The notes under the pieces were generated by a model. It saw nothing but the letters and a program-made list of their open reading frames with translations. It made no database searches and was not told the DNA's origin. The translations under genes and the position numbers were made by a program. Shown piece after piece: positions 51,033-58,880 of a stretch of DNA of 64,000 nucleotides (its first letter is position 1; the number at the start of each line of letters is the position of its first letter). This DNA comes from Acidiflorens sp963847715. Its GTDB lineage: Bacteria; Acidobacteriota; Terriglobia; Terriglobales; Acidobacteriaceae. The DNA lies in the NCBI GenBank assembly GCA_963847715.1, contig CAWKAZ010000011.1, forward strand, positions 124,001 through 188,000, read 5' to 3'.

Positions 51033-52328
51033 TTAGCGGGTAGCAAGGCTCTCGAGATCACGAAAGAACGCCGGATACGATACTCCTGCGGCATCTGCGC
51101 GATGAATCGCCGACTCGCCATCCGCTCGCAAGGCGGTCACCGCGAATGCCATGGCGATCCGGTGATCGCCAAAAGAATCCAGTTCCGCGCCATGCAGATG
51201 CTGCCTTCCCGGAATATGCATTCCATCCGGACGCTCTTCAACTTCCGCACCCATTTTTCGCAAGTTCGTCGTCACCGCATCAATTCGGTCCGACTCTTTC
51301 ACGCGCAGTTCCTTTGCCTCGCGCACTTCGAGCCCACCCTCGGAATACGGCGCAATCGCTGCCAGCACCGGGATTTCGTCAATCAACGCTGCCGTATCCG
51401 CACCCGCGATGACTCCGCCCCTCCATCCCGCACCGCGCGCTTCGATTGTCCCAACAAGTTCGCCCTGATGTTCTTCCAGATGCGCGACCGACACTTTCAG
51501 CCCCATCTGCATCAGGATATCGAGCAATCGCGCCCGCGTCGGATTCATCAGAATCCCCGGCAGCGTGATCTGTGACCCCGGATAAAGCGCCGCCGCACAA
51601 AGAAAGAACGCCGCACTTGAAAGATCGCCCGGGACATGCGCTTCAATTCCGCGCAGGCGCTGTCCTCCCCTGATTCGCGAAGCGTTCCCCTCCCGCTCCA
51701 CTTCCGCCCCAAACGCCCGTAGAGCAATTTCCCCATGGTCACGCGTGCGGATCGGCTCCTCGACGACGGTCTCGCCATCGGCAAACAGTCCCGCAAACAG
51801 CACGCACGATTTCACCTGCGCGCTCGCCACGTCCGGCTTGTAGTAAATCGCCTTCAGCGCGCCGCCGTGAATTTTTAGCGGAGGCCGCCCGCCGTCGCTC
51901 GACGAAATAGTTGCCCCCATCTCGGAAAGTGGCTTCATAATGCGTGCCATTGGACGCCGTGAAAGCGATTCATCCCCGCACAACTCGCTGGCAAAAGGCT
52001 GCCCGGCAAGAATGCCGCTCAGCATGCGCATCGTCGAGCCGGAGTTCCCGCAATCGAGCGTCTCCGTTGGAGCCTTGAGACGTGGACCCACACCATGCAC
52101 TTCAATCGCTCCGTCTTCCAATCTCTTCCAGTCGCAGCCGAGCTTCCCCACGCACTCCAGTGTGCTCTCGCAATCACGAGCGGCGGAGAAATTCTGGAAG
52201 CGGCTCGTCCCCTCCGCAATCGCCGCCAGCATGGCATAGCGGTGCGAAATGGATTTGTCTCCCGGAATGCGCACAACTCCGCGCACTCCGCGCGCGGGAC
52301 GGACAACGGCCTTCGACTCAGCGGGCAT
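51033..52328 (-). CDS. aroA: 3-phosphoshikimate 1-carboxyvinyltransferase (EPSP synthase), class II type
   Basis: 431 residues; joins shikimate-3-phosphate and PEP in the shikimate pathway. GDKSISHR (23-30), LDCGNSGSTMR (91-101), SAQVK (169-173), RDHGE (196-200), NPTR (262-265), DEIP (317-320) and FGDHRIAM are present. The GDK, SAQxK, RxHxE and NxTR motifs define class II enzymes, several of which are glyphosate-insensitive. On the minus strand TATATT lies 6 bases before the ATG and no Shine-Dalgarno is seen, so the mRNA may be leaderless. It is a single gene. Confidence 0.95.
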   Translation of the reverse strand: MPAESKAVVRPARGVRGVVRIPGDKSISHRYAMLAAIAEGTSRFQNFSAARDCESTLECVGKLGCDWKRLEDGAIEVHGVGPRLKAPTETLDCGNSGSTMRMLSGILAGQPFASELCGDESLSRRPMARIMKPLSEMGATISSSDGGRPPLKIHGGALKAIYYKPDVASAQVKSCVLFAGLFADGETVVEEPIRTRDHGEIALRAFGAEVEREGNASRIRGGQRLRGIEAHVPGDLSSAAFFLCAAALYPGSQITLPGILMNPTRARLLDILMQMGLKVSVAHLEEHQGELVGTIEARGAGWRGGVIAGADTAALIDEIPVLAAIAPYSEGGLEVREAKELRVKESDRIDAVTTNLRKMGAEVEERPDGMHIPGRQHLHGAELDSFGDHRIAMAFAVTALRADGESAIHRADAAGVSYPAFFRDLESLATR

Positions 52329-52357
52329 GAATTTAATATAGCGGAGATCAGGGAGGT

Positions 52358-52430
52358 CAGAGGTGAGAGGTCAGATCGCAGAGGTGAAAGTCAAAGGCCT
52401 TTACCTCTGCAATCTGACCTCTGACCTCTG
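52358..52430. repeat. long imperfect inverted repeat (AGAGGTCAGAGGT words)
   Basis: Two 30-base arms, 52358-52387 and 52401-52430, match with three mismatches around a 13-base spacer. Each arm is itself made of repeats of GAGGTCA. It sits in the 105-base gap upstream of aroA and just after the stop of the next gene, so it could act as a terminator for the latter. Confidence 0.6.
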
Positions 52431-52434
52431 AATT

Positions 52435-52836
52435 CTATTGCCGCACCCGCCCGGCAGCTTCCGCGAGAAGTTCTTGCGGCACTTCGCGCAGCGTCACGCA
52501 AAATTCGAACATCGGAGTTTCCGATCCGCGTCCCCAGCGCCCTACTTCCCAGTGGGCGCGGATAAATTTGACCTCCGGGCGCGCCGTCAGATTGAGGAGC
52601 AGCGGAATTTCTTCGCGATAAAACTTCTGCGGAAACGCCACGATGGGCTTGGCGTCCCACGCAGCGCCATCGGCTGAACCGAAGATGCTAACGTCGAGCG
52701 ACTCCTGCTCGATGATGTTGGTGATGGCGAGCGTGATCAGGAAAATTCGGCCCTCCGCCCCACTGACATCGAGGGCCGAACCGTCTCCCTTGGCGTGGAC
52801 CACGGTATTCTCAGGAACGAGGAAGGCTTCCATCAT
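52435..52836 (-). CDS. conserved protein of unknown function
   Basis: 133 residues, no signal peptide. A strand-rich body (GRIFLITLAITNIIEQESLDVSIFGSADGAAW, FIRAHWEVGRWGRG, MFEFCVTLREVPQELLAEA) without a named motif. ATG 52836 or 52833 starts the frame; no clear ribosome-binding site. It is on the same strand as aroA. Confidence 0.6.
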   Translation of the reverse strand: MMEAFLVPENTVVHAKGDGSALDVSGAEGRIFLITLAITNIIEQESLDVSIFGSADGAAWDAKPIVAFPQKFYREEIPLLLNLTARPEVKFIRAHWEVGRWGRGSETPMFEFCVTLREVPQELLAEAAGRVRQ

Positions 52837-52898
52837 GACGCGGAGATTCTAGCAGAGAGGCGACTCCGCAGGCTGTGATGCGCCAGACTTCGGTCCGC

Positions 52899-53699
52899 CT
52901 ACTGTAAGTCGCCGTCATCCAGAAACTGCCTGAGCACAGGACCGACCGCCCCCGATTGCTCCCAAGGCGAATAGTGTCCGGCCTTCGGAATGACTTTCAG
53001 CCGGCTGCCTGCAATATTCTGCCGCATCAGTTCGCCGTCGGCGACCGTCGAGAGCACATCTTCCTCGCCAATCACAATCAGCGTCGGAACATTGATCGTC
53101 TTCAGATCGACGACCGAGTCGGGACGCTCGGCCATGCCGCGCTGCACTAGGCTGATATCCTCCGCCGACATTTTGCGCATCATGGCCCGCGCTCCGGCAA
53201 CCAGGTCCGGACGCGTCTCAACCGTCGTGCACCCCATCAACTTGGGAATCATGGCGTCAAGAAACGGCTCCGATCCCTGCTCCAGAACGCTAGCCGCGGC
53301 TTTCAGGCGATTGGAACGAGCTTCGGCGGTATCAGCCTGAGGGCGCGAGTCGAAGATCGTCAGCGCACTCACACGCTCACGAAAGCGTCGCCAGAATTCG
53401 AACAGGATGTAGCCACCAATCGAACATCCCACGAAGGCCGCTTTGCCGATCCCGACGACATCCAGTAAGCGAGCAATGTCGCGCGCGTGCTTGGCCATCA
53501 GGGCCGGCCCTTCCCCAATCTCCGAATCGCCGTGCCCGCGCAGATCGGGAAGGATGAGGCGGTAACGCGAATCGAGCGCCGCCGACACCGGGTGCCAGAA
53601 CTCGTGATCGCATGGAAAGGGGTGAAGAAGAACTACAGGAGGACCTTCTCCGCGAACTTCGTAGGAGATTTCAGCATCATCGCTGCGCAGGGTCAACAT
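52899..53699 (-). CDS. alpha/beta-hydrolase
   Basis: 266 residues. HPFPCDHEFWHPV oxyanion region, DLRGHGDSE, nucleophile elbow VGCSIGGYI (G-x-S-x-G), acid in VIGEEDVLS, and catalytic His in PKAGHYSPWE. The fold and triad are complete. The substrate is unknown; esterase or haloperoxidase-like relatives are possible. No signal peptide. It is a single leftward gene between the unknown 52435 gene and the PspC gene. Confidence 0.9.
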   Translation of the reverse strand: MLTLRSDDAEISYEVRGEGPPVVLLHPFPCDHEFWHPVSAALDSRYRLILPDLRGHGDSEIGEGPALMAKHARDIARLLDVVGIGKAAFVGCSIGGYILFEFWRRFRERVSALTIFDSRPQADTAEARSNRLKAAASVLEQGSEPFLDAMIPKLMGCTTVETRPDLVAGARAMMRKMSAEDISLVQRGMAERPDSVVDLKTINVPTLIVIGEEDVLSTVADGELMRQNIAGSRLKVIPKAGHYSPWEQSGAVGPVLRQFLDDGDLQ

Positions 53700-53739
53700 G
53701 GCAGGAGATTAGAACACAGACGTGATTGGATTTCCCCCA

Positions 53740-53764
53740 GAGACGGGGAAAGCCCCGTCTCCGC
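53740..53764. repeat. GACGGGG..CCCCGTCTCCG palindrome, intergenic copy
   Basis: GAGACGGGG-AAAG-CCCCGTCTC, followed by CGCGG, lies between the hydrolase start and the PspC stop. It is the intergenic partner of the copy inside the DUF1800 gene at 43383-43404. Confidence 0.45.
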
Positions 53765-53783
53765 GGCCAGGTCATCGCCGAGT

Positions 53784-54101
53784 TTAGTTCGTCACCGGGT
53801 ATTGCGTGGCGGCGACAGGGAGCATCAAGGGCTGTTCGGGAATGATGATCCATCCGAGAATGTAGGCCACGATGCCGGGCACAATCCCGCACGCCAGAGT
53901 GATGAAGAACCACAGTATCCTCACGAGCGAGACGTCGAGGTCGAGATAGGCAGCCAGACCGGCGCAAACGCCGCCGATTTTTCGGTCAGTGCGCGAGCGC
54001 ATCAGCTTCTTCGGCACGGCCAGCGTGCCGGCGACGGTGCCGCAATGGGAGCAATAGCGACTGTCTTCCCCGATATTTTTGCCACAGGCGTTGCAGTACA
54101 T
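53784..54101 (-). CDS. PspC-domain protein with zinc ribbon
   Basis: 105 residues. Zinc ribbon MYCNACGKNIGEDSRYCSHCG (C3, C6, C17, C20), then a PspC domain LMRSRTDRKIGGVCAGLAAYLDLDVSLVRILWFFITL with two membrane-associated helices (about 64-92). PspC proteins sense or respond to membrane stress. AAGGAG precedes ATG 54101. It lies between a hydrolase and a TPR protein, same strand. Confidence 0.88.
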   Translation of the reverse strand: MYCNACGKNIGEDSRYCSHCGTVAGTLAVPKKLMRSRTDRKIGGVCAGLAAYLDLDVSLVRILWFFITLACGIVPGIVAYILGWIIIPEQPLMLPVAATQYPVTN

Positions 54102-54160
54102 AACGTGTCTCCTTGTCTAGGATACGACGATTGCCAGTAAAAGGTTCCCCAGTCCCGCGG

Positions 54161-54195
54161 TTGGCTATTAGCTCTTGGCTCTTAGCTAATGGCCA
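54161..54195. repeat. TTGGCTATTAGCTC word repeat with inverted arm
   Basis: TTGGCTATTAGCT and its near-complement AGCTAATGGCCAA lie 11 bases apart, with extra partial copies. It occupies the PspC/TPR gap and has no ORF. Confidence 0.4.
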
Positions 54196-54203
54196 ATAGC
54201 TCT

Positions 54204-55418
54204 CTACTCCCGATAGGCGTCTTTGATCCTCTTCCTCGCCTTGTCAGCTTCGGCATTGTCGGAGTTCGTCGCCACCACGGCCTCGTATTTCTTGACTGCC
54301 AAATCCCGCTTTTGCAGCTGGTCGTACATCTCGCCAGCTCCAAGATTCGCCTTCTGCAACAGCTCAGGATCCGCACCTGCTACCTCGCTCACCAACTCGT
54401 AGGCAGCCGCCGCGGGCTGGTATTTCTTCTCGCTGCGCAATAGGTCGGCTAACCCTAGGGCTGCAATTTCATAGTGCAGGTTGCCATATTTTCCCTCGCG
54501 GCCGCCTTGCCATACCCGGCGATATTGCTCCTCCGCCTGGTCAAGCTTCCCGGACGCCCGCAGCAGATTCGCTTCCTCCAGCGGCAGCAAGTAATTCCGC
54601 GGAAGTCGAGGAGCGATCGCTCCGGCAATCTGCAAAGCTTCGTCATATCGGTGTTCGCGGCGCAAGAACACCATGAGGACGATGCCGGCATCCACGCTGG
54701 TTTCTCCGTTGGAGTGGTAGGCATCCCTTAAAAACTGCAGCCCCTTTTCTTTGTCGCCGCTTAGCCCGGCGAGAGCCACCGCCATTTTGACAGCGAATGA
54801 CAAGCTCCCCATTACATAGTTATGGGCTCCCACGACGAGTTTGGCGTCCGTGTATTTCGGATCCAGTTCGAGAACCCGTTCGTGATCGCGGCGCGCGCCC
54901 ACCGCGTTCCGCAGGGAAGAAAACCACGCACGCTCGATCAACGCGGTATACAGGGCGAACTGTCCGCGAGTGACCCCGCGGGCATAGAGCATATCGACGT
55001 TGTCCGCGTTACGCGCCAATTCGGCATCTTCCAGTCTCTCCGCCTGCTGTACCAGTTGCTTGATTCGCTCCTTCTGGGCCGGGTCCGCTGGGCGATGAGC
55101 CTGTCCGATAAAGCTGTCGTTCGCATACTCGCCGGTATTCATGGCGCCCATCCGATAGAGCTCACGCACCTGGATTGCCGATAGCAGATGATTCACGGCA
55201 AACGGATCGTTCGGATGCCGCGCCAGAATTCTCTCGAAATCCTGAATTGCCGCGTCGTAGTCGAGGTTGTAGTAGTGCTCGAAGGCGGCTTGGTTGAGGG
55301 GGTCTGCGGGGCGAAATGCCGTCCCAATCGTGGGGTCGACAGCCATCAACGGACGAACGAATGCCAGCAGAATAATCGCGGCCAGAACAGGGCGATGCCA
55401 GGACAGGGAGGGGAGCAC
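54204..55418 (-). CDS. secreted TPR-repeat protein
   Basis: 404 residues, GTG start at 55418. N-terminal signal or anchor sequence (about 9-25, LAAIILLAFVRPLMAVD). The body is a series of helix pairs typical of TPRs: NLDYDAAIQDFERILARHPNDPFAVNHLL, HRYDEALQIAGAIAPRL, LDQAEEQYRRVW, QPAAAAYELVSEVAG, LGAGEMYDQLQKRDLAVKKYEAVVATNSDNAEADKARKRI. Protein-protein interaction is likely; no enzyme domain is seen. Confidence 0.72.
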   Translation of the reverse strand: MLPSLSWHRPVLAAIILLAFVRPLMAVDPTIGTAFRPADPLNQAAFEHYYNLDYDAAIQDFERILARHPNDPFAVNHLLSAIQVRELYRMGAMNTGEYANDSFIGQAHRPADPAQKERIKQLVQQAERLEDAELARNADNVDMLYARGVTRGQFALYTALIERAWFSSLRNAVGARRDHERVLELDPKYTDAKLVVGAHNYVMGSLSFAVKMAVALAGLSGDKEKGLQFLRDAYHSNGETSVDAGIVLMVFLRREHRYDEALQIAGAIAPRLPRNYLLPLEEANLLRASGKLDQAEEQYRRVWQGGREGKYGNLHYEIAALGLADLLRSEKKYQPAAAAYELVSEVAGADPELLQKANLGAGEMYDQLQKRDLAVKKYEAVVATNSDNAEADKARKRIKDAYRE

Positions 55419-55711
55419 GCTAGATCAGTTTAACCGATTCGGAGAAGTCGTCCGGCGACACTCCGAATCGAGCGGTTGGTGTTAGACATCTCCCGACGAA
55501 GTGGAGTTACTAACGAGTGCCATGAACCAATCCGAGTACCTCCTCAGCCACTTCGATTCATGCAAAATGAAAATTCGGGCGTCGGTTGCGTAATTCTTGC
55601 CCTGCACAGCGACTTCCCTCCCCCAATGTCGCTCGTAAGTGCCGTGTTTGTAACCATTTGCTTTGGTGATGCGCTTGCGATCCGAAAGTAGGTCCGGGAA
55701 AGAGTTCAGCT

Positions 55712-56140
55712 ATGGCAGAAGTGGCCGATCAGGTCCAGCACGAATTTTGGCGTCCCCCCATGGCTGCGGCCAACGCCACCGTCGTCAACGGGGAGCGAAG
55801 CGCCACCTGCCGTTGCGGAACAGAATTCATCGTCAGCTCTCTCTACTGCCATTCTTGCGGAGCGAAGCGGCCCGATTTGAGCGCGGGACGCACCATTGAA
55901 ATTCCCGGCTTGGCTGAAGTCTCTTCCCTCGGAGAGCGGCTCGATATCTCGACACCGGCCGTCGTCGCTTTCCTGCTTGGCATCTTCTGCATCGTCGGAG
56001 CGGTTGCGGTCAGCGTGTTCTTCAGCGCTCGGACCGCGCTGGATTGGCAGGCCATCCAGTTATGGCGAATCGAGTGGCTGCTGGCCGCAGTCGCAGCCTT
56101 CGTCGCGGGCTGTCTGCTCAAGAAGCCCACGAACCGCTAA
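55712..56140 (+). CDS. zinc-ribbon membrane protein
   Basis: 142 residues. A cytoplasmic zinc ribbon (C33-x-C35 ... C46-x-x-C49, TCRCGTEFIVSSLYCHSCGAKRP) and two membrane spans (about 82-104 and 121-135). No known family. GGGAAAGAG precedes ATG 55712. The upstream 290-base region has a frame at 55476-55691 that does not look coding. Confidence 0.65.
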   Translation: MAEVADQVQHEFWRPPMAAANATVVNGERSATCRCGTEFIVSSLYCHSCGAKRPDLSAGRTIEIPGLAEVSSLGERLDISTPAVVAFLLGIFCIVGAVAVSVFFSARTALDWQAIQLWRIEWLLAAVAAFVAGCLLKKPTNR

Positions 56141-56176
56141 CCACGTTTCCCTTCCCCCAGAATAAATTTGAAACGC

Positions 56177-57037
56177 TTAGTTTCTTGAATGGGCGGGTTC
56201 TTGTTCCGAAACGACCGTGCTTGGACGCCTTTGCTGACTCATGCGGTAGTGGTGATGTAACGGACCGTTGCCCTTGCCCAGCGGGTGGGCATTCGCAATG
56301 GCGGCCGAAACATAAGCTTTGGACAGCAGAACGGCCTCGGGTAATCCCCGGCCATGCGCCAGATGGCAAGCCAGCGCAGTGGAGAAAGCGCACCCAGTGC
56401 CATGTGTGGAAGTCGAGCGCTGGCGATCCGCCTTGAAAACTTCCTGTTCAAAGCCCCGCGCAGTACCGAAGCTCAGTAGGTCGATAGCCTTGTCCAGATG
56501 ACCGCCGGTGACTACTACATTGCCTGCTCCCAAGGTGTGAAGTCGGCTGGCCGCGTCGCGCATCTGGTCAAGATTGGTGACTGGCGCCCCAGTCAAGATG
56601 CTCGCTTCGTCGAGGTTGGGAGTAATGACGTCCGCTAACGGAAGCAGCTTCTGGATCAGGAGCTGTGTTCCCGCTTCGTCCAATAGATCCGCGCCAGAGC
56701 TGGATTTGAAGATCGGGTCAAGCACCACGTGCGGCGGCGTCACTCGCCCCAAAAAATCAGCCACAACCTCTACCACCCGCGAGTTCCCCAGCATCCCGAT
56801 GTGGACCGCGTCGACTGCGACGTCCGAAGCCAACTCCGCCAGTATCTCGGCGATGGTCTCCGCCGACACGGCTTCCACCCGCCGCACGCCCCGCGTCGAC
56901 TGAACGGTCAGGGCCGTGATGCAGGCCACGCCATAGCATTCATGGGCGGCGATCGTCTTAATGTCGGCCGTGATACCAGCCCCAGAAGACGGATCAAAGC
57001 CTGCGATTGTCAGAACCACGGGAGGGGTTTGGGCCAT
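56177..57037 (-). CDS. thiD: hydroxymethylpyrimidine/phosphomethylpyrimidine kinase
   Basis: 286 residues, ribokinase-like. It phosphorylates HMP twice for thiamine synthesis. TIAGFDPSSGAGITADIKT (10-28), VHIGMLGNSRVVE, VLDPIFKSSSGADLL, ITPNLDEA, and the catalytic Asp/Gly motif STHGTGCAFSTALACHLAHG. The C-terminus has a low-complexity extension (QQRRPSTVVSEQEPAHSRN). No TPP riboswitch could be recognised upstream. It stands alone. Confidence 0.93.
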   Translation of the reverse strand: MAQTPPVVLTIAGFDPSSGAGITADIKTIAAHECYGVACITALTVQSTRGVRRVEAVSAETIAEILAELASDVAVDAVHIGMLGNSRVVEVVADFLGRVTPPHVVLDPIFKSSSGADLLDEAGTQLLIQKLLPLADVITPNLDEASILTGAPVTNLDQMRDAASRLHTLGAGNVVVTGGHLDKAIDLLSFGTARGFEQEVFKADRQRSTSTHGTGCAFSTALACHLAHGRGLPEAVLLSKAYVSAAIANAHPLGKGNGPLHHHYRMSQQRRPSTVVSEQEPAHSRN

Positions 57038-57398
57038 TTTGTCACTCTAAACCGAACGCACACGTTTCGGAACAGCACTTCTGGGGGTAGCCACCGTGAT
57101 CGCACGAGAACCCGATTTTTTTGAAAAACAACTCGTGGCAACGTCTCATGATTACTTTCCAGTAATCAATGTTTATCGCAAATGATTGATTCCAATAGCT
57201 TTTCTAGGATCGAAGCGTAAGTCCAACAATCAATAGCAACTTGCGAGAATTCCGAGGGGGCCGACATTCGGATCGTTACTAGAAGGTTATAGTCTCCCCT
57301 GCCTGCTTTCAATGACATAGGCCGTAAACCACTGTGTTTCATGGGGCTAAGTCATTGATTAATTACCACTTAGTTAATTATCGCTAGGGATTTCCGGG
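57038..57398. other. AT-rich divergent intergenic region between thiD and rlpA
   Basis: About 360 bases without a gene. It includes hairpin-like sequences near thiD (CACGAG..CTCGTG, and CCGAAACG..CGTTCGG) and AT-rich blocks around 57165-57190 and 57355-57380 (TTAATTACCACTTAGTTAATTA). The rlpA promoter begins at its right end. No TPP aptamer was seen. Confidence 0.4.
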
Positions 57399-57427
57399 TT
57401 GACACACCCTTCCAACCTCGGTAGCAT
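57399..57427 (+). promoter_or_regulatory. sigma-70-type promoter of the RlpA-like gene
   Basis: TTGACA at 57399-57404 is a perfect -35; TAGCAT at 57422-57427 is a -10 (four of six) after a 17-base spacer. Transcription would start near 57434, leaving a leader of about 64 bases to ATG 57498, which has GAGAGG at 57484-57489. Confidence 0.55.
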
Positions 57428-57497
57428 CATATGATTGTTCGTTTGACCAAAGGAGCATACGACCAAACAACGACTTTCCACGATGAGAGGTAACTGA

Positions 57498-57650
57498 ATG
57501 CGACGACGTTTAGCCGAAAGCCTGGCCATTATTTTATCGGTAGCCAGTCTGGGGGCCGGAGCCGCATCCGGGCCAAGCAGCCTGGAAGCCGCCAAGGTCA
57601 CACCGCCGCCGGTGATGGAAGACCGGAGGGCACAAACTAAGCAAGACTAA
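57498..57650 (+). CDS. signal-peptide fragment, apparent 5' part of the RlpA-like gene
   Basis: 50 residues beginning MRRRLAESLAIILSVASLGAGAASG, a typical signal peptide, and ending at TAA 57648-57650. It has a promoter and ribosome-binding site but no mature domain of its own. The DPBB domain lies in another frame directly downstream and has no start codon of its own before residue 44. The two therefore look like halves of one gene, separated by a +1 shift. Omitting one G near 57627-57630 would fuse them. This may be a sequencing or assembly error, a mutation, or true slippage. Confidence 0.55.
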   Translation: MRRRLAESLAIILSVASLGAGAASGPSSLEAAKVTPPPVMEDRRAQTKQD

Positions 57651-57999
57651 CCGCCCGAAGTCGAAGGCCTACCAAGTAGGCACCGCGTCCTGGTACGGAG
57701 AACAGTTCCAGGGTAAACAGACAGCCAGCGGAGAACCCTTCGACATGCGCGATTTCACGGCCGCTCATCCCAGTCTGCCGCTGGGAACGTTGGTGAAGGT
57801 AACCAACCTCAAGAACGGCAAGGCCGTGGTGGTTCGTATCAATGACCGAGGTCCCGTCGTGGACGGCCGGATCATCGACGTTTCCTACAATGCCGCGCGC
57901 GCTTTGGGCTTCAGAGAGCGCGGTTTGCAGACGGTCCGCCTGGACCTCTACCAGCCCACTACCATGGCGCTGCTGCAACCCGTAGCCAAGCTGAACTAA
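57616..57999 (+). CDS. rlpA: RlpA-like septal-ring lytic transglycosylase domain (frameshifted gene)
   Basis: Open frame of 127 codons from the stop at 57613, with ATG 57745 the only normal start (84 residues). The translated segment KAYQVGTASWYGEQFQGKQTASGEPFDMRDFTAAHPSLPLGTLVKVTNLKNGKAVVVRINDRGP is the RlpA double-psi beta-barrel, with the catalytic-type Asp and conserved GTSASWYG motif (here GTASWYG). Starting at 57745 would lose the first third of the domain. The missing signal peptide is in the other frame just upstream. No SPOR domain follows. Function: cleaves denuded glycan at the septum. Confidence 0.8.
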   Translation, partial: WKTGGHKLSKTNRPKSKAYQVGTASWYGEQFQGKQTASGEPFDMRDFTAAHPSLPLGTLVKVTNLKNGKAVVVRINDRGPVVDGRIIDVSYNAARALGFRERGLQTVRLDLYQPTTMALLQPVAKLN

Positions 58000-58019
58000 A
58001 CCCGATACACTCAGCAACG

Positions 58020-58742
58020 ATGAACCCGCGCGAGCGCCTCATCGTTGCTCTCGATGTATCTACGGCCACGGCCGCCCGGAAGATCGTGGCGGCCGTTGGC
58101 GACTCTGCCTTCACCTATAAAGTCGGCATGCAGCTCTACACGGCCGAAGGGCCCTCCATCGTCCGCGAACTGGTCAGTTCCGGACGACGTGTGTTTCTCG
58201 ACCTGAAATACCACGATATCCCCAACACCGTCGCCGCAGCCGTCCGGGAAGCCGCCGGCCTTCGGGTCAGCATGCTGACCGTCCACGCCTCTGGAGGTGG
58301 CAAGATGCTGCGAGCCGCCGTCGAAGCTGCTCGGGCCGCAAGTCCCGACTTGCTGCTCTTGGCCGTCACCGTCCTGACCAGCTTTGACGACGTCGAACTA
58401 GGCATGATCGGCCTGCGCGGAGGGGTGCTCGATCAGGTCCAAAGGCTGGCTGCCCTCGCGCTCTCGAATGGCTGTAAAGGTGTGGTTGCGTCCGCGCATG
58501 AGGCCGGCGATCTCCGTAAGGAATTCGGTCACGATTTCGCGATCGTAACCCCCGGAGTGCGCCTGGCGGGCAGCGGACCGCATGATCAGGCGCGCGTAGT
58601 CACCCCTGCCGAAGCCGTCGCCGCCGGCGCCTCCCACATCGTAGTAGGACGCCCGATCACCGACTCCGCCGATCCCGCCGCGGAAGCCAGGGCAATCTTG
58701 GGACAGATCAGTACTCAAATGCCCGTAGCGATGAATCAATAA
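58020..58742 (+). CDS. pyrF: orotidine-5'-phosphate decarboxylase
   Basis: 240 residues, the last step of UMP synthesis. LIVALDVSTATAARK (8-22), the catalytic DLKYHDIPNTV (D-x-K-x-x-D, about 61-71), VHASGG, VTPGVRLAG and IVVGRPIT are all present. It starts 20 bases after the RlpA-like stop and may share its transcript. It is followed by a hairpin at 58795-58819. Confidence 0.94.
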   Translation: MNPRERLIVALDVSTATAARKIVAAVGDSAFTYKVGMQLYTAEGPSIVRELVSSGRRVFLDLKYHDIPNTVAAAVREAAGLRVSMLTVHASGGGKMLRAAVEAARAASPDLLLLAVTVLTSFDDVELGMIGLRGGVLDQVQRLAALALSNGCKGVVASAHEAGDLRKEFGHDFAIVTPGVRLAGSGPHDQARVVTPAEAVAAGASHIVVGRPITDSADPAAEARAILGQISTQMPVAMNQ

Positions 58743-58760
58743 CAGACTTCGCTTATTAGT

Positions 58761-58785
58761 CTTCAGTTTTCAGTCGATCAGTTCC
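58761..58785. repeat. CAGTTTTCAGTC word repeat
   Basis: Copies of TTCAGTTTTCAGTC and GATCAGTTCC after the pyrF stop; the complementary AACTGAGAACTG set is at 58845-58880. Confidence 0.45.
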
Positions 58786-58794
58786 AGAATACAA

Positions 58795-58819
58795 AAGGCG
58801 CGCCGAATCGACGCGCCTT
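58795..58819. terminator. hairpin terminator between pyrF and the zinc-ribbon gene
   Basis: AAGGCGCG-ccgaatcga-CGCGCCTT. On the minus strand it is followed by TTGTATT, so it fits the leftward zinc-ribbon gene; on the plus strand it follows pyrF by about 50 bases. Probably bidirectional. Confidence 0.55.
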
Positions 58820-58844
58820 CGTGATTTTGGTGTTCAACGGTTTT

Positions 58845-58880
58845 ACTGAGAACTGACAACTGAGAACCGAGAACTGTTCT
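58845..58880. repeat. AACTGAGAACTG word repeat
   Basis: ACTGAGAACTGACAACTGAGAACCGAGAACTG runs up to the stop codon of the zinc-ribbon gene. It shares its words with 47841-47872 and 44926-44998. Confidence 0.5.

Noticed and set aside
55476..55691. 71-codon rightward frame before the zinc-ribbon membrane gene
   Set aside because: Unstructured composition, no ribosome-binding site; more likely the leader region.
57038..57140. TPP riboswitch upstream of thiD
   Set aside because: No CUGAGA and no matching P4/P5 consensus on the minus strand; only unrelated small hairpins are seen.
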